Assembly: GCA_021296255.1 (NCBI GenBank)
Contig: JAGWAU010000006.1
Span: forward strand, 85,216-149,215
Source of the DNA: Alphaproteobacteria bacterium
GTDB lineage: Bacteria; Pseudomonadota; Alphaproteobacteria; UBA2966
Reading direction: 5' to 3'
Length of the DNA stretch: 64,000 nt
Below, one piece after another: positions 18,039 to 27,179 of this stretch. The position numbers and the translations under genes are program-made. The notes beneath the pieces were generated by a model. The model was given only the letters and a program-made list of their open reading frames with translations, was not told the DNA's origin and did not search any database. The stretch's first letter is position 1. Every line of letters begins with the position of its first letter.

Positions 18039-18965
18039 TTGGATGTCATCGTACTCGGCGGCGGCGGGTTGATCGGATCCTACACCACGGCCGACCTGTG
18101 CGAGCTAGGGATGGACGTCGCCGTGTTCAGCCGCAGCGCGCCGAAAGGCATCCTGCGGTCCTATGAAGACCGCGTTCGCTGGATCCGAGGCGACGTCGGC
18201 GATGCCGAACAGGTGACCCGCGCCGTCAAGGAGACGGGCGCCCGGCGGATCGTCCATCTGGCCGCGGCCCTGCAGTTCGACTGCGAGCGAACCCCCGGCG
18301 CGGCGATGCACGTCAACGTGGGAGGCACCCTCAACGTCCTCGACGCGGCTCGCGACTGCGACGTCGAACGGGTCGTCTTCGCGAGCAGCGGCGCCGCGTA
18401 CGGGATCCGCGCCGACCGCGTGCGCGAGGACATGCCGGTGGGGCCGGACATGACGATCTACGGGTCCAGCAAGCTGCTTTGCGAGAACTTCGGAAACCAG
18501 TACGCCGACCGGCACGGTTTCGGTTTCGTCGCCTTGCGCTACAACATGACCTTCGGGCCTGGCAACGTCACCAGCCCGGGGATGGCGAAGGTCATCCAGG
18601 ACATCACCGGCGCCATGGACGGTGCGCCGGTGATCGTGAGCGAGGTCGGAGGCGGGCTTCGCCGTCACCTGACGTACGTGCGCGATTCGGCGGCGGCGAC
18701 GGTTCTGGCCCTGACGCACCCGGGCCCGTCACATCGCGTCTACAACGTCGCCGGTCCGGACGAGAACTACATCACCCTGCGCGAACTCACCGAGATCATG
18801 CGCGACGTCGCGCCGGAGTGCGGCCCCGTCACGTTCACGGGCCGCGGGCGCGAGGCCGGTTCGGTCGACACGGCCCGCATCCGGGAGGATCTCGGCTTCG
18901 CACCAAAATACGGCGTCGCCGACGGCCTCATCGCGCAACGCCGGGACCGGCGCAACTGGTGGTGA
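18039..18965 (+). CDS. NAD-dependent epimerase/dehydratase (SDR), TTG start
   Basis: 308-residue extended SDR. Cofactor motif GGGGLIGSY (residues 7-15), SSGAAYG and the catalytic Tyr141-xxx-Lys145 pair (YGSSK) are intact. No ATG or GTG in frame precedes the cofactor strand; TTG 18039 sits six bases after AGGTG and gives MDVIVLGGGG, so a TTG start is most likely. It is convergent with a second epimerase gene of the same family, 32 bp away. Substrate is probably a nucleotide sugar or a lactone-type sugar acid, not determinable here. Confidence 0.85.
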   Translation: MDVIVLGGGGLIGSYTTADLCELGMDVAVFSRSAPKGILRSYEDRVRWIRGDVGDAEQVTRAVKETGARRIVHLAAALQFDCERTPGAAMHVNVGGTLNVLDAARDCDVERVVFASSGAAYGIRADRVREDMPVGPDMTIYGSSKLLCENFGNQYADRHGFGFVALRYNMTFGPGNVTSPGMAKVIQDITGAMDGAPVIVSEVGGGLRRHLTYVRDSAAATVLALTHPGPSHRVYNVAGPDENYITLRELTEIMRDVAPECGPVTFTGRGREAGSVDTARIREDLGFAPKYGVADGLIAQRRDRRNWW

Positions 18966-18997
18966 GGGGAGGACGTGAACAAGCCGAAGTCGGACGT

Positions 18998-19903
18998 TCA
19001 CACCACCTCGGCGGCCAGCTCCCGCCAAGCGTAGCGGGGCGAGAAGCCGAGATCCTCGACCACCCGATCGATGCTGAACAGCGGATCGAACGGCCGGTCG
19101 GCGAACCGCTCGGCCCGGCGCAGCTCGGGCAGATCGGGATAGTACTCGCGCACGAGGTCCAGCGAGGGCACTTCGGAACAGACGTCCGCGGCGCCCACGT
19201 TATAGACCCGGTGACCGCCGCCGCCCGCTTCGAGCGCCAACTGAACCGCCTGGGCGACGTCGCGCACGTCGACGTAGCCCCAGAGCCTCCCGGCGTTGGT
19301 CACGGTCATCTCGCCGGTCTGATTGAGGGAGGTCTGGGCCACCATGCCGCCCGGCTCGTTGACCGCCCTGAAGAAGTCACGGTTCTTCTCGGAACCCGGA
19401 AAAAGGACCGTCGTGAACCGCAGGCACGTGGTGTCGCTGCCGTAGCGCCGTGTGAGTGCGGCGCACATCTGTTCCCCGAGGAGCTTGCTCAAACCGTAGG
19501 GCTCGTCCGGCGTACACGGATGCGTCTCGTCGAGGGGCAGGAAATCGGGTTTCCAGTCCTTGGAAAACAACATCCCGTAGGCGCAGTTGCTGCTGGCGAA
19601 GACGATGCGCCGGATCCCCCGGGCGGCGGCGGCGTGGAGCACCGTATAAGTGCCCCGCACGTTGGCATTCATGATGCTCAGGTGATCGGGGAGCAGCGAC
19701 GGAATCCCGGCCAGGTGAACCACGGCCTCCTGGTCCCGGAAGGCGGCGTCGACCTGATCGTAGGACGTGACATCGGCGACCACCGTGCGGTCGCCCGACG
19801 GAGACTCCACCAAGTCCAGGGCCGAGACGTCGTGGGACTCGCGCAGCCGCTCGCAGACACGCTGCCCGATGAGTCCGCTGCCCCCGGTTACCATGATTTT
19901 CAT
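18998..19903 (-). CDS. NAD-dependent epimerase/dehydratase (SDR)
   Basis: 301-residue extended SDR with GGSGLIG (residues 7-13), FASSNCAYG and Tyr136-xxx-Lys140 (YGLSK). It is only distantly like the neighbouring epimerase (shared fold motifs), so the two are not a recent duplication. The ATG 19903 is followed directly by the cofactor strand MKIMVTGGSG and preceded by an AGGAC-type site. The substrate is unknown; relatives act on UDP-sugars or uronates. Confidence 0.85.
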   Translation of the reverse strand: MKIMVTGGSGLIGQRVCERLRESHDVSALDLVESPSGDRTVVADVTSYDQVDAAFRDQEAVVHLAGIPSLLPDHLSIMNANVRGTYTVLHAAAARGIRRIVFASSNCAYGMLFSKDWKPDFLPLDETHPCTPDEPYGLSKLLGEQMCAALTRRYGSDTTCLRFTTVLFPGSEKNRDFFRAVNEPGGMVAQTSLNQTGEMTVTNAGRLWGYVDVRDVAQAVQLALEAGGGGHRVYNVGAADVCSEVPSLDLVREYYPDLPELRRAERFADRPFDPLFSIDRVVEDLGFSPRYAWRELAAEVV

Positions 19904-20280
19904 GACCGTCCTCCCGAACCGATGGCTTCAAACGTCACCGCCGGGACACCCTTCAATCCCGGAAAGAGCGATCCAGCCTACATCCATACGCGGGCATGCG
20001 TACACTGCTGTCGTCCCGGGTCCCCATCGGACCCCCGTTCGCCGCCTGTCCGGGTTTGACCCATCGACCGATACGTCGTCCTCAAGAGTCGAACCTTGAC
20101 ATACCGTCATTTCAAACGCGACCTGACGGCGAGGGGTGAAGCGTCACCGCTCTTCGGCAATCGCGGAGGAGACCGACCGGACAGCCGGAATCGGACAACC
20201 AAACTCTCCGGCTTGCTGCAAGCGTTTTCACGCGATATTTCTAGGACCATGCCAAGGCCGTGCCGAACAAGGAAGATTCC
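19904..20280. other. Intergenic region between divergent epimerase and SauS-like genes
   Basis: About 377 bp without a credible gene. TTGACA at 20096-20101 looks like a -35 box for the downstream operon but no good -10 box follows at 16-18 bases. AAGGAAG lies just before ATG 20281 as ribosome site. No riboswitch-like structure was recognised. Confidence 0.4.
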
Positions 20281-21717
20281 ATGGTGTTGAACGAAGCCGC
20301 GACCGCCGTCGACGACGACGCGCAGGAGGACGCGACCATCGCCGGACTGGTGGCCAACGGGCGCGCCGCCATGGCGGCGTTCGCCGATGCCGGCCAGGAA
20401 GCCGTCAACGATGCCGTCACCGCCCTCGCCTGGGCGATCTACGAGCCCCAACGCGCGCGCGAACTGGCGGAAATCGCGGTCCGGGACACGGGGCTCGGCA
20501 ACGTCGAAGACAAGATCACCAAGAACCGCCGCAAGACCTTCGGAACGCTGCGCGACCTTCTGCGGGAGAGCGCCAAAACCGTCGGTATCATCGAGGAGCT
20601 TCCGGACCGCGGGCTCGTCAAATACGCCAAGCCCGTCGGCGTGGTTGCCGCCGTCTGCCCCTCGACGAACCCGGCCGCGACGCCGGTCAACAAGTCGATG
20701 CTGGCCGTCAAGGGGCGGAACGCGATCATTCTCGCCCCCTCCCCCGCCGGGCTGTCCGCGACCTCCCGGGTCGCCGGGATGATGCGGGACGAACTTGCCC
20801 GCGCCGGCCACCCGAAGGACCTCGTACAGGTCCTGCCGCGGGTGTCCAAGTCACTTACCCAGAAGCTGATGGACGCCTCGGATCTGGTGGTGGTGACGGG
20901 ATCCCAGGACAACGTGCGCCGGGCCTACAGCAGCGGCAAGCCCGCGATCGGCGTCGGTCTCGGCAACGCGCCCGTGATCATCGACGAGACCGCCGACTTT
21001 GCCGATGCGGCCGCCAAGATCCGCCTCTCCAAGACCTTCGACAACGCTACGTCGTGCTCGTCGGAGAACGCCATCATCATCGTCGATTCGGCCTATGACG
21101 CCGCCATCGCGGCGCTGGAGGCCGAAGGCGGCTATCTGGCCGACCCCGCGGAGAAGCGGAAGATCCAAGACAGCCTGTGGGTCAACGGCAAATTGAACCG
21201 GCACATGATCGCCAAGGACCCGGAGATCTTCGCCGAGATGGCGGGTCTCCCCGAGGAGTCCAGGAAGGCGAAGTTCTTCCTCGTGGAAGAGGCCGGCGCC
21301 GGCAAGGACTATCCGTTCTCGGGCGAGAAACTGTCGCTCGCGCTCACCATCTACCGCGCCAAGGATTTCGACCACGCCATCGAGGTGGTTCGGGACATCC
21401 TCGCCTATCAAGGGGCCGGGCATTCGTGCGGCTTGCACTCGACGAGCGAAGAGAACATACGGAAGCTCGCCGCAGAGCTCGACGTCGTCCGCGTTCTCGT
21501 CAACCAGGCCCATGCCATCGGCAACGGCGGCTCCTTCGACAATGGCCTGAACTTCACCCTGAGCATGGGATGCGGGACCTGGGGCGGCAATTCCATCACC
21601 GAGAACCTCAACTACCGGAACTTCATCAACATCACGCATCTGTCGACCGTGATCCCGGACGAAACGCCCACGGAAGAGAATCTGTTCGGGGCCTACTTCG
21701 CACGCCACGGCCAGTGA
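20281..21717 (+). CDS. Acylating aldehyde dehydrogenase, sulfoacetaldehyde dehydrogenase (SauS)-like
   Basis: 478 residues of the CoA-acylating aldehyde dehydrogenase group: aldehyde + CoA + NAD(P)+ gives acyl-CoA. Catalytic Cys259 is in NATSCSSENAI, the hallmark of this group; PVGVVAAVCPSTNPAATPVNK is the cofactor entrance and NQAHAIGNGGSFDNGL the C-terminal end block. The sequence pattern resembles SauS of sulfoacetate metabolism more than the AdhE or EutE types, judged by eye. A two-subunit SucCD-like CoA ligase follows 20 bp downstream, the combination known for ADP-forming sulfoacetate-CoA ligase with SauS. Start ATG 20281 (AAGGAAG before it) rather than GTG 20260. Succinate semialdehyde or another C2-C4 aldehyde is the alternative substrate. 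Confidence 0.75.
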   Translation: MVLNEAATAVDDDAQEDATIAGLVANGRAAMAAFADAGQEAVNDAVTALAWAIYEPQRARELAEIAVRDTGLGNVEDKITKNRRKTFGTLRDLLRESAKTVGIIEELPDRGLVKYAKPVGVVAAVCPSTNPAATPVNKSMLAVKGRNAIILAPSPAGLSATSRVAGMMRDELARAGHPKDLVQVLPRVSKSLTQKLMDASDLVVVTGSQDNVRRAYSSGKPAIGVGLGNAPVIIDETADFADAAAKIRLSKTFDNATSCSSENAIIIVDSAYDAAIAALEAEGGYLADPAEKRKIQDSLWVNGKLNRHMIAKDPEIFAEMAGLPEESRKAKFFLVEEAGAGKDYPFSGEKLSLALTIYRAKDFDHAIEVVRDILAYQGAGHSCGLHSTSEENIRKLAAELDVVRVLVNQAHAIGNGGSFDNGLNFTLSMGCGTWGGNSITENLNYRNFINITHLSTVIPDETPTEENLFGAYFARHGQ

Positions 21718-21737
21718 CGACACCCCGCTGAATTCCC

Positions 21738-22862
21738 ATGGATTTCGAGGAATACGCCGCGAAGCCGCTGCTCGCGGCCGCCGGCATCGCCATCCCGCGC
21801 GGAGAGACCGTCACGACGCCCGACGAAGCGGCGGCGGCGGCTGAGTCCCTGGGACCCGTCGTCGTCAAGGCGCAGGTACCCGCGGGCAAGCGCGGCAAGG
21901 CGGGCGGCATCAGGCCGGCCGACGACGCGGCGAGCGCCAGGTCCGCGGCAAGCGAGATCCTCGGCATGGCGATCGGCGGCCACACGGTCGAACGGCTCCT
22001 GGTCGAGGAGCGCGCGGACATCGCCCGCGAACTCTATGCCGCCGTACTCAACGACACCGCGAGCAAGGGCCCCCTGGTGCTGTTCTCGACCCTCGGCGGC
22101 ATGGACGTCGAAGAGGCCGCGGCGCAGGACGCGGACGCCGTCCGGCGCCACGCGATCGACATCCGGCACGGCCTCGACCCCGCCGCGGCGGGGAACATTC
22201 TCGACGGCCTGGACCTCGGCGAGGCCACGGAGGCCGTCGCCGACGTTCTCGTGCGGCTGTACGACGTGTGGCGGTCGCGGGACGCGGAGCTGGTGGAGAT
22301 CAATCCCCTCGCCATCACCGGCGACGGGCGGATCGTCGCGCTCGATTGCAAGTTCACCCTGGACGACCTTTCCAAGGTCCGGCACGAAGACATCGTCGGC
22401 AGCGGCGTTCCCGACACGCTCACCGAGCTCGAAGCGCGCGGCCGGGACCTGGGCCTCACCTATATCGAGCTCGACGGGGAGATCGGCATCCTCGCCAACG
22501 GCGCGGGCCTCACGATGACGACCATGGACGCCGTGCGCCACTACGGCGGCGCACCGGCCAACTTCCTGGAGATCGGCGGGCAGTCCTACACCAAGGCCAC
22601 GCCAGCGCTCGACCTCGTCCTCTCCAATCCCAAAGTCAGGAGTCTGGTCGTCAACTTCTGCGGCGCCTTCGCCCGCACCGATGTGATGACCGAAGGCGTC
22701 GTCAACGCCTGGGAAGAGCTCAAGCCCGACGTCCCGGTGTTCTTCTCCATCCACGGCACGGGCTCGAAGGAAGCGGTACCGATCGTCCGGGAGCGCCTGA
22801 AGATGGAGCCCTTCCCGACCATGGACGAGGCCGTACGAGCGGCCATCGCGGCGGCGAAATGA
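21738..22862 (+). CDS. SucC-like beta subunit of an ADP-forming acyl-CoA ligase
   Basis: 374 residues: ATP-grasp N-terminal part (MDFEEYAAKPLLAAAGI, VVVKAQVPAGKRGKAGGI) and a CoA-ligase C-terminal domain with NFLEIGG and KVRSLVVNFCGAFARTDVMTEGVV. It binds nucleotide and carries the catalytic loop that meets the alpha-subunit phosphohistidine. The alpha gene starts four bases before this stop (ATGA overlap), so a heteromer is certain in practice. The preceding acylating dehydrogenase suggests the acyl-CoA is made from an aldehyde. Housekeeping succinyl-CoA synthetase usually sits with TCA genes, absent here; sulfoacetate-CoA or malate-CoA ligase types fit better. Confidence 0.85.
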   Translation: MDFEEYAAKPLLAAAGIAIPRGETVTTPDEAAAAAESLGPVVVKAQVPAGKRGKAGGIRPADDAASARSAASEILGMAIGGHTVERLLVEERADIARELYAAVLNDTASKGPLVLFSTLGGMDVEEAAAQDADAVRRHAIDIRHGLDPAAAGNILDGLDLGEATEAVADVLVRLYDVWRSRDAELVEINPLAITGDGRIVALDCKFTLDDLSKVRHEDIVGSGVPDTLTELEARGRDLGLTYIELDGEIGILANGAGLTMTTMDAVRHYGGAPANFLEIGGQSYTKATPALDLVLSNPKVRSLVVNFCGAFARTDVMTEGVVNAWEELKPDVPVFFSIHGTGSKEAVPIVRERLKMEPFPTMDEAVRAAIAAAK

Positions 22863-23800
22863 GCGACCTCGCCGGCATGATCGTCCGCGCACCCGACCGG
22901 ATGCTCGTGCAGGGCATCACCGGGCGCCAGGGCAGCTTCTGGGCGGAACGCATGCAGGAGTACGGTGCCAAGGTCGTCGGCGGGGTCAACCCGAAACGCG
23001 CCGGCGAGGAGTTCCTGGGCGTCCCCGTCTACGAGAGCGCCGTCGCGGCCGCAAAGGAGACCGAGATCGACGTCGCCGTCATGTTCATTCCGCCGATGGC
23101 CGCCAAGGCCGCGGCGCTCGACGCCATTGAGGCGGGGGTGCGCCTGCTGGTCGTGCTGACGGAACACATCCCGACCCAGGACGTGATGTACTTCATGGCG
23201 GCGGCGAAGGATTCCGGCACGCGGATCATGGGGCCGAACACGGCGGGCCTGGTGACGCCGGGCGAGACCTTCGTCGGCATCATGCCGGCCTGGGAGGAAG
23301 ACATCTGCCGTCCCGGGCGGGTGGGTGTCGTGAGCCGCAGCGGAAGCCTCGGAACCCTGGCGTGTCTCAACCTCGTACAGGCAGGGCTGGGTCAGTCCAC
23401 GGTGCTCGGGCTCGGCGGCGACCCGATCCTCGGAACCACGACGATCGAGGCGCTTCAGGCACTCGAGCAGGACCCGGGAACCGACGCCGTCGTGCTGGTG
23501 GGCGAAATCGGCGGCACGGCCGAGGAGGATGCCGCGGAGTTCATCGCGGCCATGTCGAAACCGGTCGTCGCCTTCATCGCCGGCGGCGCGTCGCCGGCCG
23601 GACGCAAGATGGGTCACGCCGGCGCGATCGTCACGGGCGACAAGGGCACGTACCGGTCGAAACGGAACGCGCTGGAGAAGGCCGGCGCGGCGGTGCTCGA
23701 CATGCCGTCGCAGCTGGGTGAGACGATGCACAAGGTTATGGCCAGCCGAGCGGCCGCCGTGCCACAATCCGGCGCAATCGAATTCCCTACAGACCATTGA
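22859..23800 (+). CDS. SucD-like alpha subunit of an ADP-forming acyl-CoA ligase
   Basis: 313 residues with the CoA-binding motif [15 protein letters not shown] (residues about 18-32), [14 protein letters not shown] and the phosphorylated His in [19 protein letters not shown] (about residue 258). It completes the ligase with the overlapping beta gene. Together with the SauS-like enzyme it could turn an acyl-CoA into acid plus ATP, or activate the acid for reduction. The direction cannot be read from sequence. Confidence 0.87.
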   Translation: MSDLAGMIVRAPDRMLVQGITGRQGSFWAERMQEYGAKVVGGVNPKRAGEEFLGVPVYESAVAAAKETEIDVAVMFIPPMAAKAAALDAIEAGVRLLVVLTEHIPTQDVMYFMAAAKDSGTRIMGPNTAGLVTPGETFVGIMPAWEEDICRPGRVGVVSRSGSLGTLACLNLVQAGLGQSTVLGLGGDPILGTTTIEALQALEQDPGTDAVVLVGEIGGTAEEDAAEFIAAMSKPVVAFIAGGASPAGRKMGHAGAIVTGDKGTYRSKRNALEKAGAAVLDMPSQLGETMHKVMASRAAAVPQSGAIEFPTDH

Positions 23801-23858
23801 AGCGGCGTCATCCGCCCTCGAGGGCGGACTCGAAGCATAGAACAGCGGAGGCCATGTC

Positions 23859-25406
23859 ATGTCAGTCCAGGAAATTCCCGAGGAAATCGGCACTCCCGCG
23901 CCGGAGGTTCAGGCGACCTACGACGACGCGGTACGCCTGTCCGACAAGGTCGTCGTCGACGGCAAGCTCGACTCCGCCGTGACCGACGAGACCTTCGAGG
24001 TGGTCAACCCGGCCTGGCTGAACGTCATCGGATCGTCGCCCCGCTGCCGCGGGGCCGATGTCGACCGCGCCGTCGCCGCGGCCAAGAAGACCTTCAGGTC
24101 GTGGTCGCGCATGACCGCCAAGGAACGCGGCGCGCTCACGCACAAGCTCGCCGACGTCATCGAGGAGCACGCCGACGACATCGCCCGACTCGAAGCCTTG
24201 GAGACCGGCAACGCGTATGCGACGCAGGCGCGGCCCGAACTCGGCATGGCCATCGAGGTGCTGCGCATGTTCGCGGGATTCGCGACCGAACTGAAAGGCA
24301 ACACCGTGCCCTGGCTCAACGGCACGCTGCACTACACCACGCGCGACCCGATCGGGGTGGTCGCCGCGATCATCCCGTGGAACGCGCCGATCCTGCTGTG
24401 GGCCTGCAAGATCGCTCCCGCCATCGTGGCAGGCAACACGGTCGTCCTGAAGACCGCCGAGCAGGCGCCCCTCGCCGTGCTGAAATGCACCGAGGTCGCG
24501 CAGCAGGTGCTCCCGCCCGGCGTGGTCAACACCATCTCGGGCATGGGCGAGGAATGCGGCCGACCGCTCGCCGAGCACAAGGACGTACGCAAGATAACGT
24601 TCACCGGGTCGTGCCCGGTGGGGCGCCAGATCATGCATTACGCGGCGGACAAGATCTGCCCCGTGACGCTGGAGCTCGGAGGCAAGAGCCCCAACATCGT
24701 CATGCCCGATGCCGACCTCGATCTGGCGATCCCCGGCGTCATCCAGGGCATGCGGTTCTCGCGCCAAGGGCAGTCCTGCACGGCCGGTTCGCGCCTGTTC
24801 CTGCACAAGGAGGTCGCGGACCAGGTGATCGAACGCGCCATGGCCGCCATGAAGAACCTGAAGATCGGCGATCCGATGGATCCCGAGAGCGAGATCGGCA
24901 CGATCATCTCGCAGGAGCAGTTCGACCGCGTCACCCGGTACGTCGAGATGGCGCGCAACACGCCCGGCGCGGAGATCCTCTGCGGCGGTGGGCGGCCGGA
25001 CGACCCGGCGCTGCGCAAGGGTCTCTTCTTCGCACCGACGCTGATCAAGGACGTGCCGCACGAATCACCGTGCGCCCAGGAGGAAATCTTCGGGCCCGTC
25101 GCGGTCGTCTTCGAATGGGAGGACTTCGCCGCCGTGCTCGACAAGGCGAACGCCACCGAATACGGCCTCGCCGCGACGTTGTGGACGCGGGACCTCAACC
25201 ACGCGATGCGCTTCGTCGATGAGATCGAGGCCGGCCTGGTTCAGGTCAACCAGTACGGGACGCCGATCGCCAACGTCGCCTATGGAGGGCTCAACCAGAG
25301 CGGCCTCGGCAAGGAGCTGTCGCTCGAGAGCATGCTCGAGCATTTCACCCGCAGCCGCACGGTGATCATCAACCAGGGCACGCCGGATCCGGCCATCAAC
25401 GCCTGA
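23859..25406 (+). CDS. NAD(P)-dependent aldehyde dehydrogenase (betaine-aldehyde-type)
   Basis: 515 residues, normal ALDH superfamily: PWNAPILLWACKIAPAI, FTGSCPVGRQI (cofactor), ELGGKSPNIV (catalytic Glu) and GQSCTAGSRLF with nucleophile Cys307, then EEIFGPV. It oxidises an aldehyde to the free acid, unlike the acylating enzyme upstream. The next gene is a GMC alcohol oxidase, the same pair as in choline-to-betaine oxidation (betA-betB), so the two may convert an alcohol to an acid. Isethionate, choline or similar ethanol derivatives are possible. 58 bp separate it from the SucD-like gene, so one transcript is likely. Confidence 0.88.
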   Translation: MSVQEIPEEIGTPAPEVQATYDDAVRLSDKVVVDGKLDSAVTDETFEVVNPAWLNVIGSSPRCRGADVDRAVAAAKKTFRSWSRMTAKERGALTHKLADVIEEHADDIARLEALETGNAYATQARPELGMAIEVLRMFAGFATELKGNTVPWLNGTLHYTTRDPIGVVAAIIPWNAPILLWACKIAPAIVAGNTVVLKTAEQAPLAVLKCTEVAQQVLPPGVVNTISGMGEECGRPLAEHKDVRKITFTGSCPVGRQIMHYAADKICPVTLELGGKSPNIVMPDADLDLAIPGVIQGMRFSRQGQSCTAGSRLFLHKEVADQVIERAMAAMKNLKIGDPMDPESEIGTIISQEQFDRVTRYVEMARNTPGAEILCGGGRPDDPALRKGLFFAPTLIKDVPHESPCAQEEIFGPVAVVFEWEDFAAVLDKANATEYGLAATLWTRDLNHAMRFVDEIEAGLVQVNQYGTPIANVAYGGLNQSGLGKELSLESMLEHFTRSRTVIINQGTPDPAINA

Positions 25407-25475
25407 GGGGAACGAGGCATCGGACCCCACACGTTCCGTGCATCCGGGTCCGGCACCAATTTCCTTCAACGATCC

Positions 25476-27074
25476 ATGTCCGCCGGGTACGACCACATCG
25501 TCGTCGGCGCCGGTTCCGCCGGCAGCGTGCTCGCCGCGCGGCTGACCGAAGACGGCCGCACGCGGGTCCTGCTGCTCGAGGCCGGCGGCCGGAACTACAA
25601 CGACATCTGGGTGAGGATTCCCCTCGGCGTCGGCAAGATCCTCGACAGCGAACGTTACGTCTGGAAGGACCGGACCGAGCCCGAGATGACGGGTCGCTCG
25701 ATCTACTGGCCCCACGGGCGCCTGCTCGGCGGCTCGAGCTCGGTCAACGGCATGATCCACGTGCGCGGAGAACCGGCGCGCTACGACGAGTGGCGCGACA
25801 TGGGCTGCATGGGATGGGGCTATCCCGAGGTACTGCCCTACTTCAAGCGCCTCGAGACCGCGTCCTTCGGCAATCCGCAGTGGCGGGGACAGGACGGCCC
25901 CATCCACGCGACGAAAGTGGTGACGGACGATCCGGTCTCACAAGCGTTCCTGGAGGCCTGCAAGGAGGCCGGCCTGCCGGAGAACGAGGACTACAACGCG
26001 AGCTCCACCGAAGGGGTCACCCGTCATCAGTTGAGCACCCGCAAGGGGTTCCGGTGCGGGACCGCGGCGGGTTACCTCAACGACGCCAAGCGCCGGCCCA
26101 ACCTGCATATCGTCACCCATGCCGTGGCCAGCCGTGTCCTGTTCGAGGGCCGCCGCGCCGTCGGCGTCGCCTATCGCGTGGATGGCGAAGAGCTGGACGT
26201 CAGGGCCGGAAGGGAGGTCCTGCTGTCGGCCGGCGCGACAGCGTCGCCGCACCTGCTCGAGCTGTCGGGCGTCGGCGACGCGGGACTCCTCAGATCGCAC
26301 GGCATCCCGGTGGTGCGCGACTTGCCCGCGGTCGGGGAGAACCTCTCGGACCATCTGCACAACCGGCTCAACTTCGAAACCACGCACCCCGTCACGGCCA
26401 ACGACATCGTACGCAGCGCTCGGCACGCGGCCCGGCAGTTGCTCCGCTACGTCCTGCACCGGGACGGGATCTTCTCGACGCCCACCTTCAAGGTACAGGC
26501 CTTCGTGCGCTGCCACCCGGAGGCGCAATTCCCGGACGCCCGGATCCAATGCGCCCTGTCGAGCGGCACGAGCCGCTATGCCCGGGACCTCGACCGCTTT
26601 CCCGGCTTCCACATCGGGTCCTATTATCTGTGGCCGGAGTCGCGGGGCTCCATCCACCTGAAATCCGCCGATCCAGAGGAACGGCCGAAGATCCAGGTCA
26701 ACTATCTGGCGCATCTCCGCGACCGGGAAACCACCGTGCTCGCCTTCAAGAAGTCGCGGGAGATCGCGGCGCAACCCGCCTTGCGGAAGGTGATCGTGCG
26801 GGAGACCCGCCCGGGGCCGGAGGCCGTGACCGACGACGAGATCCTCGACTACATCATGCGGACCGGCGAGACCTCTTGGCATCCCGTCGGCACCTGCCGC
26901 ATGGGCTCCGATCCGGAATCGGTCGTCGACGAGGAGCTCCGGGTCCGCGGGCTGGATGGCCTCCGCGTCGTCGACGCCTCGGTGATGCCGCATCAGATTT
27001 CGAGCAACACCAATATTCCGACCATCATGATCGCCGAGCGCGCGGCGGACCTGATCCGGCGGAACCCGACATAG
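25476..27074 (+). CDS. GMC-family FAD alcohol oxidoreductase (choline dehydrogenase-like)
   Basis: 532 residues, glucose-methanol-choline family: N-terminal FAD site YDHIVVGAGSAGSVLAARL, GMC signature 1 GRLLGGSSSVNGMIHVRG, signature 2 near GATASPHLLELSGVG, and the C-terminal catalytic pair in TSWHPVGTCRMG and NTNIPTIMIAERAADLI. It passes electrons from an alcohol to FAD and the respiratory chain. Placed after an NAD aldehyde dehydrogenase and before a selenoprotein gene. Substrate open: choline, isethionate or another polar alcohol. Confidence 0.88.
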   Translation: MSAGYDHIVVGAGSAGSVLAARLTEDGRTRVLLLEAGGRNYNDIWVRIPLGVGKILDSERYVWKDRTEPEMTGRSIYWPHGRLLGGSSSVNGMIHVRGEPARYDEWRDMGCMGWGYPEVLPYFKRLETASFGNPQWRGQDGPIHATKVVTDDPVSQAFLEACKEAGLPENEDYNASSTEGVTRHQLSTRKGFRCGTAAGYLNDAKRRPNLHIVTHAVASRVLFEGRRAVGVAYRVDGEELDVRAGREVLLSAGATASPHLLELSGVGDAGLLRSHGIPVVRDLPAVGENLSDHLHNRLNFETTHPVTANDIVRSARHAARQLLRYVLHRDGIFSTPTFKVQAFVRCHPEAQFPDARIQCALSSGTSRYARDLDRFPGFHIGSYYLWPESRGSIHLKSADPEERPKIQVNYLAHLRDRETTVLAFKKSREIAAQPALRKVIVRETRPGPEAVTDDEILDYIMRTGETSWHPVGTCRMGSDPESVVDEELRVRGLDGLRVVDASVMPHQISSNTNIPTIMIAERAADLIRRNPT

Positions 27075-27179
27075 CCCGCCGTCAAGATGAACCGATGTGC
27101 GCCGCCCGGACCGTGGCTTTATCCGACGGCAAAAATCAGTATATTCCAGGTCGCTAATATCGAGATGGAGGAGACGGTA

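Noticed and set aside
20096-20124. Sigma-70 promoter for the SauS-like operon
   Set aside because: A perfect TTGACA but no acceptable -10 hexamer at proper distance.
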